The translations under genes and the position numbers were made by a program. The notes under the pieces are model-generated. The model saw nothing but the letters and a program-made list of their open reading frames with translations, had not been told where the DNA came from and made no database searches. Positions 1-5,936 of a stretch of 5,936 nt of DNA are shown piece after piece. Source of the stretch: an uncultured Collinsella sp. (GTDB lineage Bacteria; Actinomycetota; Coriobacteriia; Coriobacteriales; Coriobacteriaceae); the NCBI GenBank assembly GCA_900554905.1, contig USJB01000084.1, forward strand, positions 1 to 5,936, written 5' to 3'. The first letter of the stretch is position 1. Each line of letters starts with the position of its first letter.

Positions 1-1
1 C

Positions 2-505
2 CCCGTCGATAACCTCTCGACCGAGCAGCTCCGCGATATTTACGCCGGCAAGATCACCAACTGGAAAGAAGTCGGCGGAGAGGACCTGAAGATTCAGGTT
101 ATCAACCGCGACGAGGCGTCCGGTACGCGCGAGGCCTTCCGTACCATCGTGATGGATGGCACGCCGTTCGATCGCCGCTCGGCTGTTCTTTCGGGTACGG
201 GCCAGGTGCGCGACGTGGTATCTCGTTCGCGTGGGGCCATCGGCTACATTTCGCTGGGCTTCGTCGATAGCCTCAACGCCAAGACCTCGGTCAAGGCTGT
301 CTCGGTCAATCATGTTGAGGCGTCCGAGAAGACGGTCGCGAGTGGCGGCTATCCCATCTCGCGTGACCTTTACTTCTTTGTGAAGGGTACGCCTTCGCAG
401 CAGGCGCAGGACTACATTGACTATGTGACATCCGAGAAGATGGACAAGCAGATTCGCGAGGCGGGCTTTATTCCCGTCACCAACGACGAGAAGGGGAGTG
501 AGTAG
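2..505 (+). CDS. pstS: Phosphate ABC transporter substrate-binding protein PstS (3' part)
   Basis: This is the C-terminal 167 residues of the extracellular phosphate-binding protein, which captures inorganic phosphate and hands it to PstC/PstA. The reading frame is open from the first full codon at 2 to TAG at 503-505; the signal peptide and N-terminal lobe lie outside the window. Family hallmarks are visible. LSTEQLRDIYAGKITNW (residues 5-21 of the fragment) followed by VGG is the classic PstS segment. The phosphate-contacting SGTR motif is at 40-43, in the context NRDEASGTREAF. GAIGYISLGF and GYPISRDLYFFVK follow, and the end is REAGFIPV. The stop lies one base before the chosen pstC ATG, so the two are co-transcribed and probably translationally coupled. 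A methionine at 149 lies inside the conserved domain and is not a start. The identification is secure; whether it is a lipoprotein cannot be seen here. Confidence 0.95.
   Translation, partial: PVDNLSTEQLRDIYAGKITNWKEVGGEDLKIQVINRDEASGTREAFRTIVMDGTPFDRRSAVLSGTGQVRDVVSRSRGAIGYISLGFVDSLNAKTSVKAVSVNHVEASEKTVASGGYPISRDLYFFVKGTPSQQAQDYIDYVTSEKMDKQIREAGFIPVTNDEKGSE
491..498 (+). promoter_or_regulatory. Ribosome binding site of pstC
   Basis: AAGGGGAG lies inside the last codons of pstS and ends 8 bases before ATG 507. It decides the start: an in-frame GTG at 498 would sit on top of this site, so the ATG at 507 is preferred. Confidence 0.7.
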
Positions 506-506
506 C

Positions 507-1433
507 ATGGAAGCACAGGAAAACTCCCAGACTGAGCAGAATGCTCAGGCACCCAAGAAGCGCGAGCTGGCGCTCGTATCGCGCAGTACCTATATCAAGG
601 AGAAGGCGCTGCAGTGGATCTTCTTTGCCTGCGCGTTCTTGGCGGTCGTCACCGTCATCCTGATCTTTGTCTTTACCACGTACTCGGCGCTGCCGGTCTT
701 TACCGACATCGGTCTGGTGGACTTCTTTAGCTTTACGTGGGCGCCCTCTGAGGGCCACTACGGCATCATGTCGCTGCTTGCCGGCTCAGGTCTGGTGACC
801 GTCGGTGCGCTCGCCATGGGCGTGCCGCTAGGTGTGGGCACGGCCGTGTACCTGGTCGAGATCGCCGGCAAGCGCGTGCGCAAGCTCATCAGCCCTGCCG
901 TCGACCTGCTGGCCGGCATCCCTTCTATCATCTACGGCTTTTTCGGCATGATCATCATCCGCCCGTTTATCGCACAACTGACCGGCGGCCTTGGTTTTGG
1001 TGCGCTGACGGCGTGGTTTGTGCTCGCCATCATGATCGTCCCTACCATCACCACGCTCACCATCGATGCCCTCAATTCCATTCCCATGGGCATTCGCGAG
1101 GCATCGTATGCCATGGGTGCTACTAAGTGGCAGACCATCTATAAGGTCGTGCTACCTGCCGCTAAGCTGGGTATCGTGGATGCCATCGTGCTGGGTATGG
1201 GCCGTGCCATCGGAGAGACCATGGCCGTGCTCATGGTCGTGGGTAACGCCCCGGTTATTCCCGACAGCATTGCGAGCCCTATCTCGACGCTCACGAGCCA
1301 GATCGCGCTCGACATGAGCTATTCCTCGGGTCTGCATCGCTCGGCGCTGTTCGGCATGGGCGTGGTCCTGTTTATCATCTCCGCCACGCTGGTGGGCATC
1401 GTCCGTCTGATTTCCAAGAAGAAGAGGGGGTAG
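507..1433 (+). CDS. pstC: Phosphate ABC transporter permease PstC
   Basis: This is an inner-membrane permease subunit that pairs with PstA to form the phosphate channel. It has 308 residues from ATG 507, normal for PstC. After a hydrophilic N-terminal tail (about 1-33) come a first membrane helix (about 37-60), an extracytoplasmic stretch, and further helices at about 88-118, 133-155, 166-185, 222-247 and 280-302. The cytoplasmic EAA-type loop that docks on the ATPase spans about 187-217: DALNSIP, then GIREASYAMGATKWQT and VVLP. The following GMGRAIGETMAV segment (230-241) is strongly conserved in Pst permeases. The protein ends in a basic patch, KKKRG. A GTG at 498 would add three residues and overlap pstS by 8 bases, but spacing from the AAGGGGAG site favours the ATG. 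Only three bases separate its TAG from pstA. It was called PstC rather than PstA from gene order, and from the extracytoplasmic segment after helix 1. Confidence 0.95.
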   Translation: MEAQENSQTEQNAQAPKKRELALVSRSTYIKEKALQWIFFACAFLAVVTVILIFVFTTYSALPVFTDIGLVDFFSFTWAPSEGHYGIMSLLAGSGLVTVGALAMGVPLGVGTAVYLVEIAGKRVRKLISPAVDLLAGIPSIIYGFFGMIIIRPFIAQLTGGLGFGALTAWFVLAIMIVPTITTLTIDALNSIPMGIREASYAMGATKWQTIYKVVLPAAKLGIVDAIVLGMGRAIGETMAVLMVVGNAPVIPDSIASPISTLTSQIALDMSYSSGLHRSALFGMGVVLFIISATLVGIVRLISKKKRG

Positions 1434-1436
1434 GCT

Positions 1437-2342
1437 ATGTCCGATTCCGTTGACACGACGGTCGATACGACCTCGTCGCGTGAGCGCATCAAGCGTGCCC
1501 TTTCCCACGGCAAGAAGGGCCGCATCAACAAGGACCTGTCCAACAAGATCATGCTTGGCGTGTTTCGTGCCGCTGCCTACATCACCACGCTGGTGCTGGT
1601 CGCTATCATCGCCTACGTGGTCATCAACGGCCTGCCACACATCTCGCTCGACTTTATCTTCGGTTGGCCCCAGGGCGTCAACGCCGAGGGCGGAATTTGG
1701 CCCACGATCGTCTCGACCGTCTACGTGACGGCGCTCGCCATGCTTATCTGCACGCCGATCGCTGTGCTGGCAGCCGTCTATCTGGCCGAGTACGCCAAGC
1801 AGGGCAAGGTCGTCGAGCTCATTCGCTACGCTGCTGACGCTTTGGCCTCGGTGCCCTCCATCGTTATGGGCCTCTTTGGCTACGCCTTGTTTGTCGAGGC
1901 CATGGGCCTGGGCCTTTCGATGGTCTCGGCCGCCCTGGCACTCGCGCTCTTGATGCTTCCCATCGTCATGCGTACCACCGAAGAGGCCATTCGCGCCGTT
2001 CCGCGCTATATCCGCTGGGGCGCATATGGCCTGGGCGCCACCAAGTGGCAGGTTGTCTCCAAGATCGTGCTTCCTTCGGCTTTTGGCCGCATCGCCACCG
2101 GCATCGTGCTTGCCATCGGCCGCGCCATCGGCGAGACCGCCGTGGTGCTCTACACCATGGGTCAGGCCATCAACCTGCCTATTTCGCCGCTCGATTCCGG
2201 TCGTCCCATGACCGTTCACCTGTATCTGCTTGCCAATGACGGCATCAACATGAACGCAGCCTACGGCACCGCGCTCTTGCTGATGGTGATCATTCTGGCC
2301 TTCAACCTGTTTGCGCGCTTCCTGTCGCGCAAGCGTCGCTAG
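1437..2342 (+). CDS. pstA: Phosphate ABC transporter permease PstA
   Basis: This is the second channel-forming permease of the Pst importer, with 301 residues. It has a hydrophilic, Thr/Ser-rich and basic N-terminus (1-40). Probable membrane helices lie at about 43-64, 90-117, 137-155, 160-178, 215-240 and 275-296. The PstA-typical segment after helix 1 contains the GGIWPTIVSTVY motif (85-96). The EAA loop that contacts PstB runs about 183-213 (EAIRAVP, GAYGLGATKWQVV, KIVLP). It is followed by AIGRAIGETAVVLYTMG (226-242), a family signature. The C-terminus is basic (SRKRR). The ATG is preceded by AGAGGGGG (1423-1430) at 6 bases, within the end of pstC, so translation is probably coupled. The stop is 12 bases before pstB. 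A long reading frame on the opposite strand (1152-2219) across this gene is a GC-codon shadow. Confidence 0.95.
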   Translation: MSDSVDTTVDTTSSRERIKRALSHGKKGRINKDLSNKIMLGVFRAAAYITTLVLVAIIAYVVINGLPHISLDFIFGWPQGVNAEGGIWPTIVSTVYVTALAMLICTPIAVLAAVYLAEYAKQGKVVELIRYAADALASVPSIVMGLFGYALFVEAMGLGLSMVSAALALALLMLPIVMRTTEEAIRAVPRYIRWGAYGLGATKWQVVSKIVLPSAFGRIATGIVLAIGRAIGETAVVLYTMGQAINLPISPLDSGRPMTVHLYLLANDGINMNAAYGTALLLMVIILAFNLFARFLSRKRR

Positions 2343-2354
2343 TTAAGGAGTCCC

Positions 2355-3154
<800 letters not shown>

Positions 3155-3158
<4 letters not shown>

Positions 3159-3186
3159 TCGGTGCGACTAGTCCCAAGCCGATCGG
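3155..3186 (+). other. Inverted repeat overlapping the pstB stop
   Basis: GATCGG (3157-3162) and CCGATC (3179-3184) can pair. A G-U pair (3156 with 3185) and a C-G pair (3155 with 3186) extend this to an 8-bp stem around a 16-base loop. The loop holds the perfect palindrome GACTAGTC (3166-3173). No T-run follows, so it does not look like a standard intrinsic terminator. It may modulate pstB-phoU transcript stability or be chance. Confidence 0.3.
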
Positions 3187-3209
3187 ATCTGGTCCGGTGC
3201 GTATTCACT

Positions 3210-3230
3210 GTGCGGGCGGCATGACCGCAC
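3210..3230 (+). other. Small hairpin upstream of phoU
   Basis: GTGCGG (3210-3215) and CCGCAC (3225-3230) form a 6-bp perfect stem with a 9-base loop. It ends 10 bases before the phoU ribosome binding site (GGAGTG, 3241-3246). It could affect phoU translation or processing of a pst-phoU transcript. No T-tract follows. It may be chance in GC-rich DNA. Confidence 0.3.
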
Positions 3231-3250
3231 CCAACTGATTGGAGTGAACC

Positions 3251-4108
3251 ATGCGCAAACTGTTTTCCCGTCAGCTCATCGAAGCCCGTCACGAGATGCT
3301 GAGCATCTACGAGGCTGTAGACCTGGCGCTTCACGACGCCGTGAAGGCCTATGTGACCGACGACCGCAAGCTCGCCACCAAGACCAAGAAGCGCACGCTT
3401 TCGATTGACGCACGCTGCGCCAACCTGGAGGCCGTCTGCTACAACCTGATTGCCACGCAGTCACCGGTCGCCTCCGACTTCCGCTTGCTGCAGACGATCA
3501 TCTACGTCGACTTTAACCTGCAGCGCATGACCGATAAGGTTCGCCAGATCTGCCGCGCCACGCGTCACATGGTCAAGGCCGACATCTCGCTGCCCCAGGA
3601 ACTCGTCGCTACGGTCGAGGCCGAGGCCGAGGCTGTTTACCAGGTGCTGGGTTCGTCGCTTTCTGCGCTCGTCACCAACGACATGTCCATCATCTGCAAC
3701 TTGGCCGTCGAGGACGAGCCAGTGCACGCCGCCTACGAGAAGTTCTTCCGCACCTTTAACCGCATGGACACGGGCGATTTTATGGACGACGACAGCAACT
3801 ATGACGACCTGCGCCGCGCCATCATGGTATCGCGCTATCTCGATCGCATCGCCTCGATTTCCATCGATGCCGCCTGCCGTCTGACCTTCCTGTTGACCGG
3901 ACAGCGTATGACTGCCGGTGATATCGCCTGCACTGATGAGGATGAGCTCGAGAGCATGCGCGTGCCTTCGGGCGAGGGTGTTATCATGAGGCCCGCCGTC
4001 GACGCTCGCTACGTTGCCAAGGTGCCCACTAACGAGGTCAGCGAGGGTCTTCGCTACCTGCTCGATCATCTTGAGGACGAGGACGATGGCGAGGACGACG
4101 AGGAGTAA
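3251..4108 (+). CDS. phoU: PhoU-family phosphate signalling regulator with acidic C-terminal tail
   Basis: This is the PhoU regulator, which links the Pst transporter to the phosphate-sensing histidine kinase and restrains uptake. The two PhoU helical repeats are recognisable. The first contains SPVASDFRLLQTII (71-84) and NLQRMTDKV (89-97). The second contains SRYLDRIASIS (194-204) and ends FLLTGQRM (213-220). In typical PhoU these two sites are E(D)xxxD metal-binding motifs, LERIGD in common forms. Here the first has Q91 where E is usual (D95 kept), and the second keeps D198 but has S202 for the last Asp. The protein has 285 residues against about 210-240 normally. The extra length is a tail of about 65 residues (221-285), ending in a run from 275 to 285 with ten acidic residues of eleven. 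The start is fixed by GGAGTG at 3241-3246. Being last in the pst operon supports the call. Whether it still binds metal is uncertain. Confidence 0.9.
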   Translation: MRKLFSRQLIEARHEMLSIYEAVDLALHDAVKAYVTDDRKLATKTKKRTLSIDARCANLEAVCYNLIATQSPVASDFRLLQTIIYVDFNLQRMTDKVRQICRATRHMVKADISLPQELVATVEAEAEAVYQVLGSSLSALVTNDMSIICNLAVEDEPVHAAYEKFFRTFNRMDTGDFMDDDSNYDDLRRAIMVSRYLDRIASISIDAACRLTFLLTGQRMTAGDIACTDEDELESMRVPSGEGVIMRPAVDARYVAKVPTNEVSEGLRYLLDHLEDEDDGEDDEE

Positions 4109-4145
4109 GTAATTCCGTTCGTCGAAAGATTGTAAATACCTAAGT

Positions 4146-4177
4146 GAGCGCGGCCTTGCACATGCGGGGCCGCGCTC
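4146..4177 (+). terminator. Perfect 10-bp GC-rich hairpin, probable terminator after phoU
   Basis: GAGCGCGGCC (4146-4155) and GGCCGCGCTC (4168-4177) are exact reverse complements around a 12-base loop. The stem lies 37 bases after the phoU stop, between two functionally unrelated gene groups, where a terminator is expected. The following bases are CTTGCG, not a real T-tract, so termination may be partial or rely on the stem alone. The rest of the 4109-4227 gap holds an AT-richer patch (4111-4143) with no convincing -35/-10 pair, and the yggS ribosome binding site. Confidence 0.55.
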
Positions 4178-4213
4178 TTGCGATAGCATGGGACTACTTG
4201 TTTGGCTGTCAGC

Positions 4214-4218
4214 GGAGG
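4214..4218 (+). promoter_or_regulatory. Ribosome binding site of yggS
   Basis: GGAGG ends 9 bases before ATG 4228. It decides the start against an in-frame GTG at 4144, which has no such site and would place the 4146-4177 hairpin inside the coding region. Confidence 0.75.
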
Positions 4219-4227
4219 CGATTGGCA

Positions 4228-4965
4228 ATGGATAACTATTTGGACTTGATGCGCGCTCGCCGCGAGCAGATTCTGGAACGTTTTTATGCGGCGCTCGATC
4301 GCGCAGGCCGTCCCCACGACGCCGCGCGCCTCATTGCCGTGTCCAAGACCGTTGGTGTCGATGAGACCGTTGCCGCCATCCAGGCGGGATATCGCCATTT
4401 TGCCGAGAATCGCCCGCAGGAGCTGGTTCGCAAGCTCACGGGTCTGGCGGAGCATCCGGAGCTGCCCGAGGTGCGCTTCGATATGATCGGCAACCTGCAG
4501 ACCAACAAGATCAATGCGGTTCTGGGCTCGGCCGAGCTGATTCATTCGGTGGGATCGCTGCATTTGGCTCAGGCTATCTCGAGCCGTGCGGTCCGCAAGA
4601 TTGAGGCGGGCGAGCTTTCCGGCCCCCAGCGTGTGCTGATCGAGGTCAATGTGAGCGGCGAGGAGTCCAAGGGCGGCTTTTCGCCCGACGAGGTCCGAGA
4701 CGCCGCAGGTGAGCTTGCGGAGCTTGAGGGAATTTGTGTGCAGGGCCTTATGACTATGGCGCCCCGGGGGAATAAGGATGTGGCACGCCGCACCTTTGCG
4801 GGGCTTCGTGAGCTGAGGGATGAGCTGGAGGCGGCGCATCCCGATTTGAACCTGCCTGAGCTTTCCTGCGGTATGAGCGAGGACTTTGAGTCTGCCCTTG
4901 AGGAGGGCTCTACGCTCGTTCGCCTGGGCAGGGTAGTATTTAGCCCGGAGTTTGCAGTAAAATAA
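4228..4965 (+). CDS. yggS: YggS/YlmE-family PLP-binding homeostasis protein
   Basis: This is a member of the YggS/PROSC family: single-domain, alanine-racemase-like barrel proteins that bind pyridoxal 5'-phosphate and keep its free level balanced, with no known catalytic turnover. It has 245 residues from ATG 4228, near the usual 230. K40 in LIAVSKT (35-41) is the expected PLP-binding lysine. Other family marks are FAENRPQEL (58-66), IGNLQTNKI (87-95), HSVGS (106-110), VNVSGEESKGGF (140-151), GLMTMAP (173-179) and LSCGMSEDFESALEEGSTLVRLG (within 212-234), whose Ser/Gly residues hold the phosphate. Departures from the usual pattern: RFDMIG where WHFIG is typical, HSVGS for HSVDS, LSCGMS for LSMGMS, and VVFSPEF instead of an IFG ending. 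Upstream in-frame codons back to GTG 4144 encode no family sequence. It precedes sepF, as ylmE does in the ylm division cluster. Confidence 0.92.
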   Translation: MDNYLDLMRARREQILERFYAALDRAGRPHDAARLIAVSKTVGVDETVAAIQAGYRHFAENRPQELVRKLTGLAEHPELPEVRFDMIGNLQTNKINAVLGSAELIHSVGSLHLAQAISSRAVRKIEAGELSGPQRVLIEVNVSGEESKGGFSPDEVRDAAGELAELEGICVQGLMTMAPRGNKDVARRTFAGLRELRDELEAAHPDLNLPELSCGMSEDFESALEEGSTLVRLGRVVFSPEFAVK

Positions 4966-5011
4966 GGCTCTGAAGTGCGCACTGATTATCGGGGCGCCTG
5001 CACTAAACCGC

Positions 5012-5018
5012 GAGAGGA
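5012..5018 (+). promoter_or_regulatory. Ribosome binding site of sepF
   Basis: GAGAGGA ends 7 bases before ATG 5026. It supports that start over an in-frame GTG at 4975, which would add 17 residues unlike the SepF N-terminus. The rest of the 60-base yggS-sepF gap shows only short GC palindromes (GTGCGCAC at 4975-4982) and no clear promoter. Confidence 0.65.
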
Positions 5019-5025
5019 CACAACC

Positions 5026-5748
5026 ATGGGCTTCCTTGACGAGATTAAAAATAAGATGCACCTGGGCGGCCAGCAGGGTTACGACCAGGGTTATGGCCAG
5101 GACGACGACTACGGCTACGATGACGGCTACGACGATGGCTATCAGAACAACGGCTACAGTGGTGCTTCGGGCGAGGGCTTCTACACCCAAGACGAGCCGA
5201 GCAACGGCCTGCTTGGCCAGACGCGCCGCGGTGAAGCTGAGTCGGTTGCCGTGTATACGCGCTCCGGTCAGCTGGTCGGCGATGACTCCCGCCATGCCAC
5301 GACGTATAACCCGCCTTCGCGCTCGCAGGACAGTGTTGCGAGCGGTTATCGTCCTGGTGCCTATGACACGCCGTCGAGCTATGCCGAGAATACCCGCGCC
5401 CGTGCCGCCGCTGCACCCGCGCCTGCACCGAGCGATGCCTCGGCCTATGCGAGCAATATCATCAACGCCACGCCGCAGCTGCCGGCCTATGTCCTGCGCC
5501 CCGAGAGCTATGACGACGTGGAGACCGTGGTGCGCCGCGTTCGCACCAAGCAGCCTGTCGCACTGATTTTTGTGGGCGTACGCACCGAAGTTGCCAAGCG
5601 CGTCTTGGACTTCTCTTACGGCTTTGCCTGCGGTCTGGGTGCCACGGTCAAGGAGGTGGGCGACCGCGTGTTCATGGTGCTGCCCGCCGGTTGCGAGGTC
5701 AAGGATTCGGACCTCAAAAAGCTCCGTGCCGACGGCTACCTTAAGTAA
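5026..5748 (+). CDS. sepF: Cell division protein SepF with long Tyr/Gly/Asp-rich linker
   Basis: SepF binds the membrane through an N-terminal amphipathic helix and binds FtsZ through its C-terminal domain, anchoring and organising the Z-ring. This one has 240 residues, long for a family often about 150-200. MGFLDEIKNKMHLGG (1-15) fits the short amphipathic membrane helix. Residues 16-150 are a low-complexity, probably disordered linker: a Tyr/Gly/Asp/Gln-rich stretch (18-44, seven tyrosines in 27 residues), a Ser/Thr/Arg region, and an Ala/Pro stretch (124-140). The SepF domain covers about 155-225: VLRPESYDDVETVV, VALIFVGV, AKRVLDFSYGFACGLGA, and VKEVGDRVFMVLP. DFSYGFACGLGA corresponds to the usual DFLAG...G segment of the dimer interface. 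The Arg-Val-x-Asp-Phe core and the VFMVLP strand are well conserved. Lying between yggS and yggT, it matches the ylm division cluster. An antisense reading frame over 4066-5754 is a codon shadow. Confidence 0.9.
   Translation: MGFLDEIKNKMHLGGQQGYDQGYGQDDDYGYDDGYDDGYQNNGYSGASGEGFYTQDEPSNGLLGQTRRGEAESVAVYTRSGQLVGDDSRHATTYNPPSRSQDSVASGYRPGAYDTPSSYAENTRARAAAAPAPAPSDASAYASNIINATPQLPAYVLRPESYDDVETVVRRVRTKQPVALIFVGVRTEVAKRVLDFSYGFACGLGATVKEVGDRVFMVLPAGCEVKDSDLKKLRADGYLK
5113..5148 (+). repeat. 12-base tandem repeat in the sepF linker
   Basis: There are three units of GGCTAYGAYGAY type: GGCTACGATGAC (5113-5124), GGCTACGACGAT (5125-5136) and the diverged GGCTATCAGAAC (5137-5148). They encode G-Y-D-D, G-Y-D-D and G-Y-Q-N. 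The first two differ only at synonymous third positions (2 of 12), so amino-acid selection as well as duplication may hold the pattern. Confidence 0.75.
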
Positions 5749-5757
5749 AGACAAGAC

Positions 5758-5763
5758 GAGGAG
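5758..5763 (+). promoter_or_regulatory. Ribosome binding site of yggT
   Basis: GAGGAG ends 6 bases before the ATC at 5770, ideal spacing for a start there. No ATG, GTG or TTG is in frame between the sepF stop and 5848, so this site is the main argument for a non-standard start codon. Confidence 0.6.
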
Positions 5764-5769
5764 ATTCCC

Positions 5770-5936
5770 ATCAACATCTACACTATCGTCCAGCTGGTCA
5801 ACACGCTGTTCAACTTCTATTCCACGCTCATTGTCGTCTACTGCTTTATGACGTGGATTCCCATGAAGCAGGGTGGTTTGCTTCAGGATATTGCCGCGGT
5901 GCTTGATAGCGTGTGCGGTCCGTGGCTCAACCTGTT
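5770..5936 (+). CDS. yggT: YggT/YlmG-family membrane protein (5' part, apparent ATC start)
   Basis: This is the first 55 or so codons of a YggT-family integral membrane protein (YlmG in Bacillus), a small protein of usually about 90-100 residues often encoded beside sepF. The role of the family in division or membrane organisation is not settled. The visible part reads NIYTIVQLVNTLFNFYSTLIVVYCFMTWIP: a membrane helix (about residues 4-27), then an FMTWIP element matching the RallSWfP position of the family, then LDSVCGPWLNL, matching the stretch that ends in P.L. The first ATG in frame (5848) would remove this helix. The frame upstream reads back to the sepF TAA without ATG, GTG or TTG, so ATC 5770 is chosen from its 6-base spacing to GAGGAG; ATT 5764 is too close to that site. 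The sepF stop is 21 bases upstream, so coupling is likely. The gene runs off the window. Confidence 0.75.
   Translation, partial: MNIYTIVQLVNTLFNFYSTLIVVYCFMTWIPMKQGGLLQDIAAVLDSVCGPWLNL

Noticed and set aside
149..505. Separate short gene starting at the ATG at 149
   Set aside because: The frame is open from the window edge and the upstream residues are typical PstS sequence, so this methionine is internal.
498..506. GTG at 498 as pstC start (8-base overlap with pstS)
   Set aside because: It overlaps the best ribosome binding site; ATG 507 has proper 8-base spacing.
1152..2219. Reading frame of 355 codons on the - strand opposite pstC and pstA
   Set aside because: Its translation is rich in His/Asp/Gly/Arg with no family pattern, while the + strand encodes clear Pst permeases. 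It is a codon shadow.
4111..4143. Possible promoter for yggS in the AT-richer patch (TGTAAA at 4131-4136 as a -10)
   Set aside because: No acceptable -35 at 16-18 bases, and transcription from it would pass through the strong hairpin; too weak to call.
4144..4227. N-terminal extension of YggS from GTG 4144
   Set aside because: It would run through a perfect hairpin, has no ribosome binding site, and adds residues not found in the family. GGAGG precedes ATG 4228.
4975..4998. Short palindromes GTGCGCAC and GGCGCC between yggS and sepF as an operator
   Set aside because: Self-complementary 6-8-mers are frequent in GC-rich DNA and nothing else marks a binding site here.
4066..5754. Very long reading frame on the - strand (562 codons) across yggS, sepF and the end of phoU
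   Set aside because: It lies opposite three well-supported genes, reads as low-complexity sequence with no recognisable domain, and is expected from GC-rich codons whose complements lack stops.

Overview
The window is a GC-rich bacterial segment with every gene on the + strand. It reads as a high-GC Gram-positive chromosome, most likely an actinobacterium of the Coriobacteriia (Collinsella-like). The basis is SepF and YggT beside a YggS-type protein, strong GGAG-type ribosome binding sites, and GC-rich codons. The genus is inferred from general resemblance and was not tested.

The left part (2-4108) is a phosphate-uptake operon in the usual order pstS-pstC-pstA-pstB-phoU. It holds the 3' part of the phosphate-binding lipoprotein gene, two permease subunits, the ATPase and the PhoU regulator. 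pstS, pstC, pstA and pstB are separated by only 1, 3 and 12 bases, so they are almost certainly co-transcribed. phoU follows a 92-base gap that can form two small hairpins. PstS captures phosphate outside the membrane, PstC/PstA form the channel, PstB powers import, and PhoU ties transport state to the phosphate response. The operon promoter and any Pho box would lie upstream of the window. No phoR/phoB pair is visible.

A 119-base gap (4109-4227) carries a perfect 10-bp GC-rich inverted repeat, a likely terminator between the two gene groups.

The right part (4228-5936) is the yggS-sepF-yggT cluster (ylmE-sepF-ylmG in Bacillus terms), a group linked to cell division. It comprises a PLP-homeostasis protein, the FtsZ membrane anchor SepF, and the start of a YggT membrane protein cut off by the window end. 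ftsZ and ylmD, which often precede this cluster, are not here; the pst operon occupies that position.

No wholly new system is evident. The points most worth a second look are: yggT has no ATG, GTG or TTG start in a plausible place and seems to begin at ATC (5770); PhoU has lost one acidic residue in each metal-binding motif and carries an acidic tail; SepF has a long Tyr/Gly/Asp-rich repeat linker; and YggS departs from several family signature positions.
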